6,526 bases of DNA from Melioribacteraceae bacterium (GTDB lineage: Bacteria; Bacteroidota; Ignavibacteria; Ignavibacteriales; Melioribacteraceae), in contig JALWEC010000504.1 of assembly GCA_027036655.1 (NCBI GenBank), positions 1 through 6,526 on the forward strand, written 5' to 3'. The translations under genes and the position numbers were made by a program. This document shows positions 5,941-6,526 of this stretch, one piece after another (the stretch's first letter is position 1; every line of letters starts with the position of its first letter). The notes beneath the pieces are model-generated. The model did not search any database, was not told where the DNA came from, and worked only from the letters and a program-made list of their open reading frames with translations.

Positions 5941-6526
5941 TGATTTTTAACAGGGACAAAGCGGAATATCTGATTTTTTCAATTATCAGTAAAGCGGTTA
6001 TTTTAATCGGGTTTAAGCGTGTTAAATATCCCGCGAGAGCGCTGGCGTTCTTGTTTTTCAATGTAATCCCGATTCGTAAAAAAGTAGTAATTGAAAATTT
6101 GCACAAAGCTTTTCCCGAAAAATCGGATAAAGAAATTTTATCGATTGCAAAAAAAAATTATCTGAGCTTTGCAATCACTTTTCTTGAGATTATGGCAATG
6201 CCCGGACTAACGGAGAAAAATGTGCTCGATTATGCGGAAAGCGATTCGTTAGATATTCTTAAAGAAGCCGCAGACAAGGGGAAGGGCGTTTTTATGCTTA
6301 CCGCACATTTCGGTAATTGGGAATACGCCGGAACGTGGATAGGAGTAAAAATGCATCGCTCAATTCTGGGATTGGCGAAAAAACAGCGCAATCCATACGT
6401 AAATGATTGGCTTACGATGATGCGGGGAAAGTTCGGCAACCGCGAGCTGCGTCCCGGAGCGGGTTTGCGCGCGCTTATTTCGGCGGCGCGTAAAGGGGAA
6501 ATTATCGGAACGGTTGGCGACCAGCG
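5937..6526 (+). CDS. LpxL/HtrB-type lysophospholipid acyltransferase, 3'-partial
   Basis: Reading from ATG at 5937 gives 196 codons open to the window end; the stop lies beyond it. The protein starts MMIFNRDKAE, has a hydrophobic N-terminal segment (residues 11-26, YLIFSIISKAVILIGF) suited to inner-membrane anchoring, then the family pattern IRKKVVIENLHKAFPEKS (46-63). HFGNWE at 124-129 is the catalytic HX4E motif (His124, Glu129) in the setting GVFMLTAHFGNWE. The visible end, GEIIGTVGDQ, matches the usual region before the D-Q-conserved block. Characterised relatives transfer an acyl chain to a lipid A precursor, but family members in this lineage may use other lipids. Family length is about 290-310 aa, so roughly a third is missing. 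The start overlaps the preceding stop (ATGA); a second ATG at 5940 is equally possible, with GGGGA at 5932-5936 as ribosome binding site. The last 100 bases are visibly more GC-rich, rich in GCG/CGC codons. Confidence 0.92.
   Translation, partial: MMIFNRDKAEYLIFSIISKAVILIGFKRVKYPARALAFLFFNVIPIRKKVVIENLHKAFPEKSDKEILSIAKKNYLSFAITFLEIMAMPGLTEKNVLDYAESDSLDILKEAADKGKGVFMLTAHFGNWEYAGTWIGVKMHRSILGLAKKQRNPYVNDWLTMMRGKFGNRELRPGAGLRALISAARKGEIIGTVGDQ

Noticed and set aside
5759..5950. Short plus-strand frame spanning the GWxTD/acyltransferase junction
   Set aside because: It overlaps two convincing genes in a third phase and begins inside the GWxTD domain; no ribosome binding site or recognisable motif.
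6230..6439. Minus-strand open frame opposite the acyltransferase gene
   Set aside because: It is antisense to the HX4E region of a clearly recognised enzyme.

Overview
This is an AT-rich window from a Gram-negative bacterium, with every supported gene on the plus strand. The organism is most likely a member of the FCB group close to Ignavibacteria (Bacteroidota/Chlorobi relatives). This rests on four things seen together: a surface protein ending in a type IX secretion (T9SS) sorting-like domain, a PorV/PorQ-family outer-membrane protein, two GWxTD-domain proteins, and a lipid A acyltransferase-type enzyme. The lineage is inferred from gene content; there is no rRNA or other marker here.

Region 1 (1-1640): the C-terminal 534 codons of a large secreted protein whose start lies upstream of the window. 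It ends in a VYPNP...ASGMYIA domain of T9SS type A style, and a strong hairpin without a U-tract follows the stop.

Region 2 (1681-2760): a 340-aa PorV/PorQ-family beta-barrel with a signal peptide, closed by a very clean intrinsic terminator. Known PorV proteins work with T9SS at the outer membrane, so regions 1 and 2 read as cargo plus export/attachment partner.

Region 3 (2888-5940): two paralogous exported proteins of 455 and 448 aa. They share a signal peptide, Ig-like middle region and C-terminal GWxTD domain, and in both the Trp of the signature is replaced. They are separated by a 338-bp spacer holding an AT-rich heptamer tandem repeat, a diverged fold-back element with TGTCAT/ATGACA ends, and an AT-rich dyad. 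The second paralog starts with TTG.

Region 4 (5937-6526): the first 196 codons of an LpxL/HtrB-type lysophospholipid acyltransferase. Its ATG overlaps the stop codon of the second GWxTD gene, so the two are very probably co-translated. The gene runs off the window.

Overall this is a cell-envelope region. The parts most worth following are the GWxTD pair coupled to a lipid acyltransferase and the repeat-rich spacer. I found no clear evidence of a wholly new system, tRNA or rRNA genes, CRISPR arrays or transposase genes.
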